Both the position numbers and the translations under genes were made by a program. From Thiomonas sp. X19 (lineage in GTDB: Bacteria > Pseudomonadota > Gammaproteobacteria > Burkholderiales > Burkholderiaceae_C), in assembly GCF_900089495.1 (NCBI RefSeq), contig NZ_LT605203.1, positions 186,001 to 250,000 on the forward strand: 64,000 nt of DNA, written 5' to 3'. Every line of letters starts with the position of its first letter. The first letter of the stretch is position 1. The notes under the pieces were generated by a model. It did no database searches. It had not been told where the DNA came from and saw nothing but the letters and a program-made list of their open reading frames with translations. Below, one piece after another: positions 25,824 through 34,236 of this stretch.

Positions 25824-26807
25824 ATGGGCTTGACTTGGTTGAAGAAGGTCTCGCTGGTGTTGGCCGCCAGCCTGTCGGCAATGGTCGCCTCGGCGCCTGC
25901 GCATGCGGAGCCGAAGAAAGTGGTGGTCTCCCAGGCTTTTCAGTCCCTGCTGTACCTGCCTCTGTACGTGGCCATGGACAAGGGCTACTTTCAGAGAGAA
26001 GGGCTGGACGTGGTGAAGCAGACCGCGGGGTCGCCCAGCGTGGCATTGTCGGCGGTGATTTCAGGCAGTGCGGAATTCTCCATCCATGGCCCGGAGTGGA
26101 CGACCATCGCCATCTCCAAGGGCGCGCAACTGGAGATCGTGTCGAACGTGGTGAACCGTGCCGCGGTCTGGCTGGCGGCCGATCCCGCATTCAAGTACAC
26201 CGGGGTCGACTCCCTGAAGGGCGTCGCCATTTCCACCGGCATGATGCCCACCACCAGCACCTCGTTGTTCATCAAGCTGATGAAGGAGAAGGGCATCGAT
26301 CCCGACAAGGACCTGAAGATGACCCAGGTGCAGATCGGCAATGAGGTCGGGCCGCTGCTTGCGCATCAGGCCCAGGTGGCGGTGATGTACGAGCCGGGCC
26401 TCGACCAGGCCGTGGCCAAGGGCATGAAGGTGATTTTCGGCTTTCCCAAGATGTACGGCCCCTATGCCTTCTCGTCGGTGACCACGCGCAAGACGACCGA
26501 TCCCGACACCATCCAGCGTTTCGTGGACGGCATGGAACTCGCCATGCGCTACATCTCGGCCGACCCGGCTGGCGCCATCGCGGTGGCCAAGACCGAATTC
26601 CCCAGCCTCGACCCCGTCGTGGTGGACAACGCCGTCAAGCGGATGATCGCGGGCGACGTCTATCCCAAGAGCGTGGCCACATCGCCGGCTGCCTTCGATA
26701 CGGCCATGAAGACGCAGGTGTACCTGGGCAACCTCAAGGACATTCCACCCTTCGACAAGGTGTTCAACACGGCTTACGCGGACAAGGCCATCGCGATGAA
26801 GCCCTGA
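25824..26807 (+). CDS. NMT1/THI5-type ABC substrate-binding protein
   Basis: A 327-residue precursor with a signal peptide (~1-26, ending AHA) and the opening SLLYLPLYVAMDKGYFQREGLD. ATG 25824 follows CGGGAGAA. It is the periplasmic partner of the ATPase and permease genes directly before it. An amidase-signature enzyme gene 154 bp downstream suggests that the ligand is an amide, a ureide or a related compound. Confidence 0.9.
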   Translation: MGLTWLKKVSLVLAASLSAMVASAPAHAEPKKVVVSQAFQSLLYLPLYVAMDKGYFQREGLDVVKQTAGSPSVALSAVISGSAEFSIHGPEWTTIAISKGAQLEIVSNVVNRAAVWLAADPAFKYTGVDSLKGVAISTGMMPTTSTSLFIKLMKEKGIDPDKDLKMTQVQIGNEVGPLLAHQAQVAVMYEPGLDQAVAKGMKVIFGFPKMYGPYAFSSVTTRKTTDPDTIQRFVDGMELAMRYISADPAGAIAVAKTEFPSLDPVVVDNAVKRMIAGDVYPKSVATSPAAFDTAMKTQVYLGNLKDIPPFDKVFNTAYADKAIAMKP

Positions 26808-26961
26808 GTTCAGGCGGCTGGGCCAGGGCGGGCATGCATGGAGGCGCAACGCAGAAGGCGCTGCGTCACGCCCAGCCAGTCCCTGAAAACCGTCCGCTCT
26901 CAAACCTGGCAGCGTAGGAGGCCAGGGCATTCAAGGCGTCACAGCAACGTGGAGTCTGTGC

Positions 26962-28347
26962 ATGGAACTGGAAGCAATGGGGTTGCTGCAAGCGTTGGAT
27001 GCGCTTCGACGCGGTCGATGCACCAGTGAGGATTTGGTCCGCGCCTGCCTGAGCCGGGTGAATCAGGCGGAGGCACAAATCAAGGCCTGGGAATGGCTGG
27101 ATCCCGATGCCGCTCTCCTGGCGGCGCGCAAAGCAGACGCGCGGATGAGACAGGGCGGCCAACCCGGCTTGCTGCATGGCCTGCCAATCGGCGTCAAGGA
27201 CATCATGGCGACCGCGGGCGTGCCGACACGCATGGGCTCGCCGATCCATGCCTCGCACGTTCCGCGCGTATCCGCCACCGTCGTGCGTCGCCTCCAGGAC
27301 GCCGGCGGCCTCGTCATGGGCAAGACCGTGACCACCGAGTTCGCCTGGCGCAACCCCGGCAAGACCCACAACCCCTGGAACCTCGGGCATACGCCGGGTG
27401 GGTCTTCGAGTGGTTCGGCCGCTGCCGTTGCCGCCGGCATGGTTCCTGCCGCCCTCGGCACCCAGACGGTGGGGTCGGTGATCCGCCCCGCGGCCTATTG
27501 CGGCGTGGTGGGCTACAAGCCGAGCTTCGGCTTGATCTCCCGCGCCGGGGTTCATCCCCTGAGCCATAGCCTGGACCATGTGGGCGTCTTCGCCCGCAGC
27601 GTGGCCGACGCAGCCTATCTCGTCGCCTGCCTGGCCGGTCAGGATGACTTGGACCCTGGAAGCCTTGCCGCTGCGGTCTTGCACCCGGGCGAGGCCGCCG
27701 CAGCGGATTTGCCCGCCGGCGAGCGACGCCTGGCCGCGGTGCGTACGCCGGTGTGGCGACTGGCCGACGAGGCCCAGCGCGCCATGTGGGACGCCAATCT
27801 GGCTGCGCTCGGCCGGGCCGGTGCGGTTGTCGAAGACGTCGAACTTCCCACTTCCTTCCAGGACGCGCTGGACGTGCTGCGAACCATCCTGATGGCCGAG
27901 GGGGCCCAGATCTATGCTCCATTGCGTGCTGCCAATCCTGGCAAGACCAGCGCCGCGCTGGATGATCTGATCGAAACCGGGCTGAAGGTTTCATCGGTTG
28001 ACTACACCGCCGCGCTGGCTGCCGCCAAGGGCATGCGCGCGGAGTTGCGAGCGCTGCTGTCGCGTTTCGATGCGATCGTCACGCCGCCCGCCACCGGGGA
28101 GGCGCCACCAACCTTGGTTGATACCGGAGATGCCAGCTTCTGTGGCATCTGGACCCTCATGGGCGTGCCGGCCGTGACCTTTCCCGTCGGCCGAGGTCCG
28201 ACTGGCCTGCCCCTGGGTTTGCAGGTCGTCGGCGCCTATCTGGATGATCGCAAGACCTTGGACGTTGCAGCCTGGTGCAGCAGGCAGATCGGCACAGGTT
28301 GCGGGCTGGCGCCGCCGCCGAAGGAGACGTTCCCTGCCGTGGTTTGA
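26962..28347 (+). CDS. Amidase-signature family amidohydrolase
   Basis: A 461-residue enzyme with the amidase-signature triad: Lys in LPIGVKDIM (~79), the Gly/Ser-rich loop HTPGGSSSGSAAAVAAG (~145-160) and the nucleophile Ser in QTVGSVIRPAAYCG (~176). Family members hydrolyse amides, carbamates or ureido compounds. Its close relation to GatA- or AtzE-like members cannot be decided by eye. It is probably the catabolic enzyme for the substrate of the ABC system just upstream. A strong bidirectional terminator follows at 28373. Confidence 0.9.
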   Translation: MELEAMGLLQALDALRRGRCTSEDLVRACLSRVNQAEAQIKAWEWLDPDAALLAARKADARMRQGGQPGLLHGLPIGVKDIMATAGVPTRMGSPIHASHVPRVSATVVRRLQDAGGLVMGKTVTTEFAWRNPGKTHNPWNLGHTPGGSSSGSAAAVAAGMVPAALGTQTVGSVIRPAAYCGVVGYKPSFGLISRAGVHPLSHSLDHVGVFARSVADAAYLVACLAGQDDLDPGSLAAAVLHPGEAAAADLPAGERRLAAVRTPVWRLADEAQRAMWDANLAALGRAGAVVEDVELPTSFQDALDVLRTILMAEGAQIYAPLRAANPGKTSAALDDLIETGLKVSSVDYTAALAAAKGMRAELRALLSRFDAIVTPPATGEAPPTLVDTGDASFCGIWTLMGVPAVTFPVGRGPTGLPLGLQVVGAYLDDRKTLDVAAWCSRQIGTGCGLAPPPKETFPAVV

Positions 28348-28372
28348 GTCCTGCGACGGGCCGGAGCCCATC

Positions 28373-28404
28373 AATAAAAAACCGCCCTTGGGCGGTTTTT
28401 TATT
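28373..28404. terminator. Bidirectional intrinsic terminator
   Basis: Perfect 14-bp arms, AATAAAAAACCGCC and GGCGGTTTTTTATT, around CTTG. Each strand ends in a T-run, so it serves the amidase gene on the plus strand and the small TPR-like gene on the minus strand. Confidence 0.9.
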
Positions 28405-28792
28405 CGGGCAGGTTCGTGCTCACGATCAGGCCGCTGCTCGACGATTTCACCGGTCCGGCTTGCACATGCTCCTGCACCTGGCGGGTGAACGCTTGAAGCC
28501 CGTCCGGATGCACGAATCCCATGCCCGGATCGAGGCGTTCGGCCCGCTGCAGTTCGGCCTGCGCCAGAGGCCACTTGCCTTCGTGGGCGAGCAGGCGGGC
28601 ATCGGCATCGTGCGCTTGGGCCGAATCCGGATGCGCAGCGAGAACCTGCGCGATCTCCCGGTCGGGCTGCGCCAAGTGGCCCGCCTGGATGTCGGCCTGG
28701 ATGGCGTCGGGCATGGCTGGCGCCGCCAGGGCTGGGGCAGCGGGGTGGCGTTTTGTCGCTCCGCAGTTGGAGGCCGGCATGGAATGGACCAT
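28400..28792 (-). CDS. Small TPR-like protein, possibly truncated
   Basis: A 130-residue frame whose middle (AIQADIQAGHLAQPDREIAQ to LLAHEGKWPLAQAELQRAER) matches a two-unit tetratricopeptide pattern common in burkholderial proteins that normally have a signal peptide and a C-terminal membrane anchor. Here both ends are missing: the start lacks a signal and a ribosome-binding site, and the stop falls inside the terminator. It may be a decaying gene. TPR units mediate protein contacts; nothing more specific can be said. Confidence 0.5.
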   Translation of the reverse strand: MVHSMPASNCGATKRHPAAPALAAPAMPDAIQADIQAGHLAQPDREIAQVLAAHPDSAQAHDADARLLAHEGKWPLAQAELQRAERLDPGMGFVHPDGLQAFTRQVQEHVQAGPVKSSSSGLIVSTNLPE

Positions 28793-28905
28793 TCAGGATT
28801 CTCCGCTCACTTGAGTTGGTTCCGGGAAATCCCTTAGGGTGATTTAACTATGCATTACCTGGGCGCCCTCCCCGGTGCCTACAGTGAGCTTCAAGGAGGT
28901 GCCGC

Positions 28906-29304
28906 ATGGCCAAATTGATTCACACCATGATTCGCGTACTGGACCTGGACAAGTCCCTGCGTTTTTATCAACGAGCATTCGACCTGCAGGTTGCGCACAG
29001 ACTGGATTTTGCCGATTTCTCTTTGGTCTACCTGCGCAATGAGCTGGCCGACAACGAGATTGAGTTGACATGGAACAAATCCCGCAAGGAACCCTATACA
29101 CACGGGGACGGCTACGGCCATGTGGCCTTTTGCGTGGACCACGTTGCTGAGGCGCACAAGCGTTTGCGAAAACTCGAACTGAGCCCGAACGACATCCGCG
29201 AGTTCCGCGATGACAGTGGCCAACTGCTTGCCCGCTATTTCTTCATTCAAGATCCTGATGGCTACAAGCTTGAAATCCTTGAGCGCCACGGGCATTACCA
29301 GTGA
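28906..29304 (+). CDS. Glyoxalase I-like (lactoylglutathione lyase family) protein
   Basis: A 132-residue VOC-fold protein with the expected metal ligands His in LIHTMIRV, Glu in IELTWN, His in GHVAFCVDH and Glu in YKLEILER. Glyoxalase I isomerises the methylglyoxal-glutathione adduct. A strong AAGGAGGTG precedes ATG 28906. It begins a row of redox genes ending with a DJ-1/PfpI protein, a family that includes glutathione-independent glyoxalases. Confidence 0.9.
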   Translation: MAKLIHTMIRVLDLDKSLRFYQRAFDLQVAHRLDFADFSLVYLRNELADNEIELTWNKSRKEPYTHGDGYGHVAFCVDHVAEAHKRLRKLELSPNDIREFRDDSGQLLARYFFIQDPDGYKLEILERHGHYQ

Positions 29305-29358
29305 ACTCGCGACGAGTAGCCCGTTGATCAGTAGACCCAAAAACCAAAGGAGACAAAC

Positions 29359-29973
29359 ATGAAGACCGCCGTGATTCCGATCCAACCCGATACATGCCGT
29401 GGCTCAATCGCCAACATTGGCTCAATTCAGCTCACCCGCCGGAGTCTCCTTAAGGGTTCCGGAGTACTGACTGGAACCCTGGCGTTCTCGTCGGTGCTGT
29501 CCGTCCTGGCACCAAGCCGAGCCTGGGCGCTCGAAATGTCCACTCTCGACGCCCACCAAGGCGCCGTCATTCTGGCCTTCACGCGGCACGTGTACCCGCA
29601 TCCTGGGCTTGATGACGCGGTGTATGCGCTTGTCGTCAAAGCGCTCGATCAGAAGGCCAAAGCCGACCCAGGCACGCAGCAAACGCTGATCGATGGCGTC
29701 AGACGCCTGGATGCTATTGCTGGCGACAACTGGCTCAAGCGCTCGACGGCACTGCAGGGCGTTGACGTGGAGTCGATGCAGACAGAACCCTTCTTTGGCC
29801 TGGTGCGAAGCACGGCTGTTGTTTCCCTTTACAGCAACACCATGGCATATGCCCATTTCGGATATGGCGGAGAGGAAGGTGACGCTGGCTATTTGCACAA
29901 GGGGTTCAACGACTTGGCGTGGTTGCCGAACCCGCCAGAAAATGCCAGCGGCCCCATTCCCCAAGACAACTAA
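29359..29973 (+). CDS. Tat-exported small subunit of a sorbitol/gluconate-type dehydrogenase
   Basis: A 204-residue protein with a twin-arginine signal (LTRRSLLKGSG at ~26-36, hydrophobic core to ~55) and a FAD-SLDH small-subunit-like domain (HQGAVILAFTRHVYPHPGLDDAVYA). Such subunits accompany a GMC-type flavoprotein in membrane-bound sugar or alcohol dehydrogenases. The GMC gene follows after 21 bp. The cytochrome c subunit usual in three-part enzymes is not found next to it. Confidence 0.85.
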   Translation: MKTAVIPIQPDTCRGSIANIGSIQLTRRSLLKGSGVLTGTLAFSSVLSVLAPSRAWALEMSTLDAHQGAVILAFTRHVYPHPGLDDAVYALVVKALDQKAKADPGTQQTLIDGVRRLDAIAGDNWLKRSTALQGVDVESMQTEPFFGLVRSTAVVSLYSNTMAYAHFGYGGEEGDAGYLHKGFNDLAWLPNPPENASGPIPQDN

Positions 29974-29994
29974 AAAAACATTCAGGAGACAGTC

Positions 29995-31581
29995 ATGGAC
30001 GCAAATCCAAACAAGATCAGTTTTTCACTCGACGATGACCATGTCGTCGTCGTCATCGGCTCTGGAGCCGGAGGCGGCACGCTTGCCAATGAGCTTGCCC
30101 AAAAGGGCATTGATGTCGTGTTGCTTGAAGCGGGCAAGCTGCACACGCAAGCGCAGTTCATCGCCGACGAATGGCCGTCGTTTAACCAGTTGGCATGGCT
30201 GGACAAGCGCACCACTTCGGGTTCCTGGCGTGTTGCCCGCGACTTCCCCAATTTGCCGGCCTGGATTTGCAAAACCGTGGGGGGAACGACTGTGCATTGG
30301 GCCGGTGCCAGCCTGCGCATTCAGCCGCACGAGTTCAAAACACGCACAACGTACGGCGCGTTGCCAGGCGCCAACTTGTTGGATTGGCCCCTGACACGCG
30401 AGGAACTCGATCCTTACTACGCCAGGGCAGAAAACAAGATGGGCGTGACACGTACGAACGGCATCCCAGGCTTGCCCGGCAACAACAATTTCAAGGTGAT
30501 GTACGCCGGAGCGACCAAGCTCGGGTACAAGGAATGCAATACGGGCCACATGGCGATCAATAGCAAAGTGCGTGACGGCCGAACCCACTGTTTTCAGCGT
30601 GGGTTCTGCTTCCAGGGATGTCGCACCGGTGCCAAATGGTCAACCTTATACACAGAAATTCCGCGAGCCCAGGCGACCGGACATCTGGAATTACGAACAC
30701 AGGCCCAAGTCGTTCGCATCGAACATGATGCAAGCGGAAAGGCGTCGGCTGTTCTCTACTACGACGCACAAGGACGTCTGCAACGGCAGAAAGCCCGTAT
30801 TGTCAGTGTCGCAGGAAATTCCATCGAATCACCGCGTTTGCTACTCAACTCCGAGTCGGCTCTGTTCCCCAACGGCCTGGCCAACTCATCGGGGCAGGTC
30901 GGACGCAATTACATGCGCCACACGACGGCATCCGTCTATGGCGTGTTCGACAACAAAGTCGACATGTACAAGGGCACGACGATGGCCGGCATCATCAGCG
31001 ATGAATCGGCCTTCAACCCGAGTCGCGGCTTTGTCGGCGGATACCACATGGAGACGATTTCTCTGGGGTTGTCCTTTTATGCCGCTTTCCTGAATCCAGG
31101 GGCTTGGGGCCCGGAATTCACGCACGCCATGGATGAATACGCACACACTGCCGGTATGTGGATCGTCGGTGAGGATATGCCACGCGAGACCAACCGCATC
31201 ACGCTGAATCCGGCGGTGAAAGATCAATATGGTGTGCCAGTGGCGAATGTGCATGTCGACGACCACCCCAACGATAGGGCCATGCGCGAGCATGGTTTTC
31301 GCCAAGGATCGGCGGTCTACGAAGCTGTTGGCGCGAAACGCGTTTATCGGGTGCCACCTTACCCGTCGACGCATAACCTCGGCACATGTCGCATGAGCGC
31401 GCGAGCCGCGGACGGTGTTTGCAACAGGTTCGGGCAAACGCACGACGTGAAAAACCTGTTCATTTCTGACGGCAGCCAGTTCACGACGGGCGCGGCAGAA
31501 AACCCGACCCTCACCATTGTGACGCTCGCCATACGGCAGGCCGATCACATTGCCGAGCAAATGCGCAAGCGTTCGATCTGA
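29995..31581 (+). CDS. GMC-family FAD-dependent oxidoreductase (dehydrogenase large subunit)
   Basis: A 528-residue flavoprotein with the FAD loop IGSGAGGGTLANELA near 21, the GGTTVHWAGASLR segment near 97 and the GMC C-terminal block STHNLGTCRMSARAADGV followed by NLFISDGSQFTTGAAENPT. It resembles the large subunit of gluconate/sorbitol dehydrogenases and likely oxidises a polyol, sugar acid or aldehyde hydrate. It has no signal of its own, and co-export with the Tat subunit upstream is expected. Confidence 0.9.
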   Translation: MDANPNKISFSLDDDHVVVVIGSGAGGGTLANELAQKGIDVVLLEAGKLHTQAQFIADEWPSFNQLAWLDKRTTSGSWRVARDFPNLPAWICKTVGGTTVHWAGASLRIQPHEFKTRTTYGALPGANLLDWPLTREELDPYYARAENKMGVTRTNGIPGLPGNNNFKVMYAGATKLGYKECNTGHMAINSKVRDGRTHCFQRGFCFQGCRTGAKWSTLYTEIPRAQATGHLELRTQAQVVRIEHDASGKASAVLYYDAQGRLQRQKARIVSVAGNSIESPRLLLNSESALFPNGLANSSGQVGRNYMRHTTASVYGVFDNKVDMYKGTTMAGIISDESAFNPSRGFVGGYHMETISLGLSFYAAFLNPGAWGPEFTHAMDEYAHTAGMWIVGEDMPRETNRITLNPAVKDQYGVPVANVHVDDHPNDRAMREHGFRQGSAVYEAVGAKRVYRVPPYPSTHNLGTCRMSARAADGVCNRFGQTHDVKNLFISDGSQFTTGAAENPTLTIVTLAIRQADHIAEQMRKRSI

Positions 31582-31659
31582 GGTTCAGACAGTTCAGCCC
31601 GAACTCCGCACGCGTTGGCGTTTTCGGGCATCCCTTCGCTTACATGAGGAGAGTTCACC

Positions 31660-32241
31660 ATGGCACAAAAGAAGATTCTGATGCTCGTCGGCGATTACGC
31701 CGAAGACTACGAAGTGATGGTTCCGTTCCAGATGCTGCTGATGGTGGGGCACACGGTGCACGCCGTCTGTCCTGGAAAGACAACGGGCCAGACGATCAAG
31801 ACGGCGATCCACGATTTTGAGGGGGACCAGACCTACAGTGAAAAGCGCGGCCACAACTTTGCACTCAACGCGGACTTCGCCGCTGTGCGCGCTGCGGACT
31901 ACGACGCGCTGGTCATTGCAGGTGGTCGAGCACCCGAGTACCTGCGACTCAACCCTGAGGTCATTGCCATCGTGAAGCACTTCATGAGTGAAGGCAAACC
32001 CACCGCAGCCGTTTGTCACGGCGCGCAAATCCTCGCTGCCGCGGATGTCCTGGCCGGGCGCAAGTGTTCCGCGTATCCTGCCTGTCAGCCGGAAGTGGAA
32101 CTTGCCGGCGGCCACTATCAGGAGATTGGCCTTGATCAGGCTGCAGTCGATGGCAATTTGGTGACGGCACCAGCATGGCCTGCGCACCCGCAGTTCATCG
32201 CCAAATTCTTGAAGGTCTTGGGAACGCAGATCACGCCCTAA
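31660..32241 (+). CDS. DJ-1/PfpI family protein
   Basis: A 193-residue protein with the nucleophile elbow [10 protein letters not shown] (Cys near 126), Asp/Glu partners in [10 protein letters not shown] and the family fold throughout. The family includes glutathione-independent glyoxalases, deglycases and chaperones. It lies 78 bp after the GMC gene with GAGGAGAG before the ATG. Together with the glyoxalase and dehydrogenase it suggests handling of reactive carbonyls (inference). Confidence 0.88.
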   Translation: MAQKKILMLVGDYAEDYEVMVPFQMLLMVGHTVHAVCPGKTTGQTIKTAIHDFEGDQTYSEKRGHNFALNADFAAVRAADYDALVIAGGRAPEYLRLNPEVIAIVKHFMSEGKPTAAVCHGAQILAAADVLAGRKCSAYPACQPEVELAGGHYQEIGLDQAAVDGNLVTAPAWPAHPQFIAKFLKVLGTQITP

Positions 32242-32324
32242 GGAATGATGCGACTCGAGCTCGACTGCACATCTCTGAGCCAGCGATGCGCAGTCGAGAT
32301 GTTGGCATTATGGGAGATGAATCA

Positions 32325-32690
32325 ATGTGTGAACTCTATGTGAAAGCCGACCCTATCCTCTACGAGTCGCGGACACGTTCGGTACGCATTCACAGCGTCA
32401 TTACCACGGTTCGTTTGGAGAATCTCTTCTGGGACGTGTTGCATGACATCGCAGAACGCGAGAGCATGACGACGAGTGAGTTCGTCGTCAAACTGCACGA
32501 TGAACTCACGACGTTACATGGCGGAGTCATCAATTTCGCGTCTTTTCTCCGCGTAAGCTGCCTACGCTATTTGGCTACTTGCCAATGCGATGCCTCGCAT
32601 TTTCTTGCGCCAAGAGATCATTCAGCTTCGCCGCTGCGTCAGATCAAGCCTGTGCGAGAGCCACTCAACCTTTCACGTTTGACAGGTTGA
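32325..32690 (+). CDS. Ribbon-helix-helix domain protein
   Basis: A 121-residue protein matching the RHH_4-type family: MCELYVKADPILYESRTRSV, then the strand SVITTVRLENLFWDVLHDIA and the helices SMTTSEFVVKLHDEL. Members are small DNA-binding or adaptor proteins found near oxidoreductases. ATG 32325 follows GGGAG; an ATG at 32310 is also in frame. The last ~35 residues are atypical and end shortly before the RIT element, so the 3' end could have been altered. Confidence 0.75.
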   Translation: MCELYVKADPILYESRTRSVRIHSVITTVRLENLFWDVLHDIAERESMTTSEFVVKLHDELTTLHGGVINFASFLRVSCLRYLATCQCDASHFLAPRDHSASPLRQIKPVREPLNLSRLTG

Positions 32691-32776
32691 GCATCGCCAG
32701 CCTCGCTCTGCATCACACGGGGAAATGAAGTCGGTACACGAGCGAGCACTTCCAGCGATTGGCCACTGTCTCCTGT

Positions 32777-32808
32777 GGGTCGCTATGCAAAGCTTTGCAT
32801 AGCGACCC
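32777..32808. repeat. 32-bp perfect palindrome at the left RIT end
   Basis: GGGTCGCTATGCAAAG followed by its exact reverse complement. Its last six bases are shared with the left terminal repeat of the RIT element, and its first six mirror them. This is the form expected of a recombinase site or a joined element end. It lacks a T-run, so it is not a standard terminator. Confidence 0.85.
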
Positions 32809-32835
32809 CTATGTATAGGTCTCAACTATGTGTAG
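32803..32835 (+). repeat. RIT left terminal inverted repeat
   Basis: Begins CGACCCCTATGTATAG and ends CAACTATGTGTAG. It matches the complement of 36283-36315 at 32 of 33 positions. A partial third copy (ATCTATACATAG) lies at about 32903-32914, just before the first recombinase gene. Confidence 0.9.
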
Positions 32836-32958
32836 TCGCCCCTCGCAGGGCGGCCGGTGATGAGACAGGAAGCGCCCTGCACGCCCTTGATGTCGTGAGC
32901 ATCTATACATAGTCCGTGTCTCCAGGTGCACTGGCGGCTCCACAACCTGGAGACCGCC

Positions 32959-34236
32959 ATGCGTATCAAGCCTCGTTCTCGCCCCGATCCTTTAGTTCGT
33001 TCCCGCGGCTGCGCTCAGTTGGACCGCCACATCCCGGGGTACCGCCAGTACCTCTTGGATCGCGGCAATGCTGCCGGCTACGTGCGCAACTGCGAAGCGG
33101 CAGTGGCGCACCTGTCGACTTGGATGAAGGATGGCAACAAGCGCCTGTCTGACGTCGACGCGCGGCTCGTTGCTGAGTTCGTCGAGCATCACCTTCCCGG
33201 CTGCCATTGCGCGACGCGTGCTCGCCATCCGAGCACCGTGCGCGCCGCCCTTGGCCATCTGCTGGTCGTGCTGCGCGCCGCCAACGCCATCGCCCCCAGG
33301 CCGCTGGACATGACCGAGGTGGCCCAGGAACTGCGTCGCTACGACCAGTACATGGAGCAAGTGCGAGGGCTTGCCCCGAAGACGCGCGAGGGCGCGCTGC
33401 GCTTGGTCGAAGCATTGCTGCGTAAGCACTTCGGGGACGAGGCCATCCAGTTCGAGGTCATCACGCCGGAGCGCGTGCGCCGCTTCTTCGCCGCCCAGGC
33501 CAAGAACTACAAGGCGCCGACGAGCCTGGGCGCCGTGGTCTCGGCCCTACGCAGCTACTTCCGCTGGCGCGCGACGCTGGGCGATCGCACCCATGCGCTG
33601 GTTGGTGCGCTGGCGTATCCGGCGAACTGGCAACTGGCATCGCTGCCCAAGTCGATGGAGCCGGCAGAGGTCGAGCAGCTTGAGGCTGCCCTTGGCCAGA
33701 GCGGCCCGTCGATGCTGCGCGCCGACGCCATGGTTCGCTGCATGCTCGATCTGGGTCTGCGAAGCGGCGAGGTGGCACGCCTCAGCCTGGACGACATCGA
33801 CTGGGAAGTCGGCACGATCACCTTGCGCCGCACCAAGGGCCGGCGTGAAGACGTGATGCCCTTGCCGCAAGCCACCGGGCAGGCCATTGCCGCGTACCTG
33901 CGCGACGAGCGCCCGAGGACCCAGCACCGCATGGTCTTCGCCAGGCACATGACGCCCCGGGAGCAGCCGATCGGCCCAGACCTCGTGCGCAAGACCATTC
34001 GCCAGGCCTATGCGCGCGCCGGGCTGCCGCACACGCGCTCGCACCTGCTGCGGCACACGATGGCCAGCCGACTGCTGGCCGGTGGCTCCTCGCTCAAGGA
34101 GGTGGCCGACGTGCTGCGCCACCGCTCGCTGAACACGACGCTGATCTACGCCAAGCTCGACAGCGCGCGCCTGGTCGAAGTGGCCCTGCCTTGGCCCGGG
34201 ATCTCCGCCGCTGCCACGACCGGGAGGGCATCATGA
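32959..34236 (+). CDS. RIT tyrosine recombinase, first of trio
   Basis: A 425-residue site-specific recombinase with an N-terminal SAM-like/core-binding half and a C-terminal catalytic half: Arg in LGLRSGEVARL, Lys in RTKGRRED, HLLRHTM, His in LRHRS and the nucleophile Tyr in LIYAKLD. ATG 32959 (MRIKPRS) is the best start. A longer frame from 32926 has no better ribosome-binding site. Its stop overlaps the next recombinase start (ATGA). Confidence 0.9.
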   Translation: MRIKPRSRPDPLVRSRGCAQLDRHIPGYRQYLLDRGNAAGYVRNCEAAVAHLSTWMKDGNKRLSDVDARLVAEFVEHHLPGCHCATRARHPSTVRAALGHLLVVLRAANAIAPRPLDMTEVAQELRRYDQYMEQVRGLAPKTREGALRLVEALLRKHFGDEAIQFEVITPERVRRFFAAQAKNYKAPTSLGAVVSALRSYFRWRATLGDRTHALVGALAYPANWQLASLPKSMEPAEVEQLEAALGQSGPSMLRADAMVRCMLDLGLRSGEVARLSLDDIDWEVGTITLRRTKGRREDVMPLPQATGQAIAAYLRDERPRTQHRMVFARHMTPREQPIGPDLVRKTIRQAYARAGLPHTRSHLLRHTMASRLLAGGSSLKEVADVLRHRSLNTTLIYAKLDSARLVEVALPWPGISAAATTGRAS

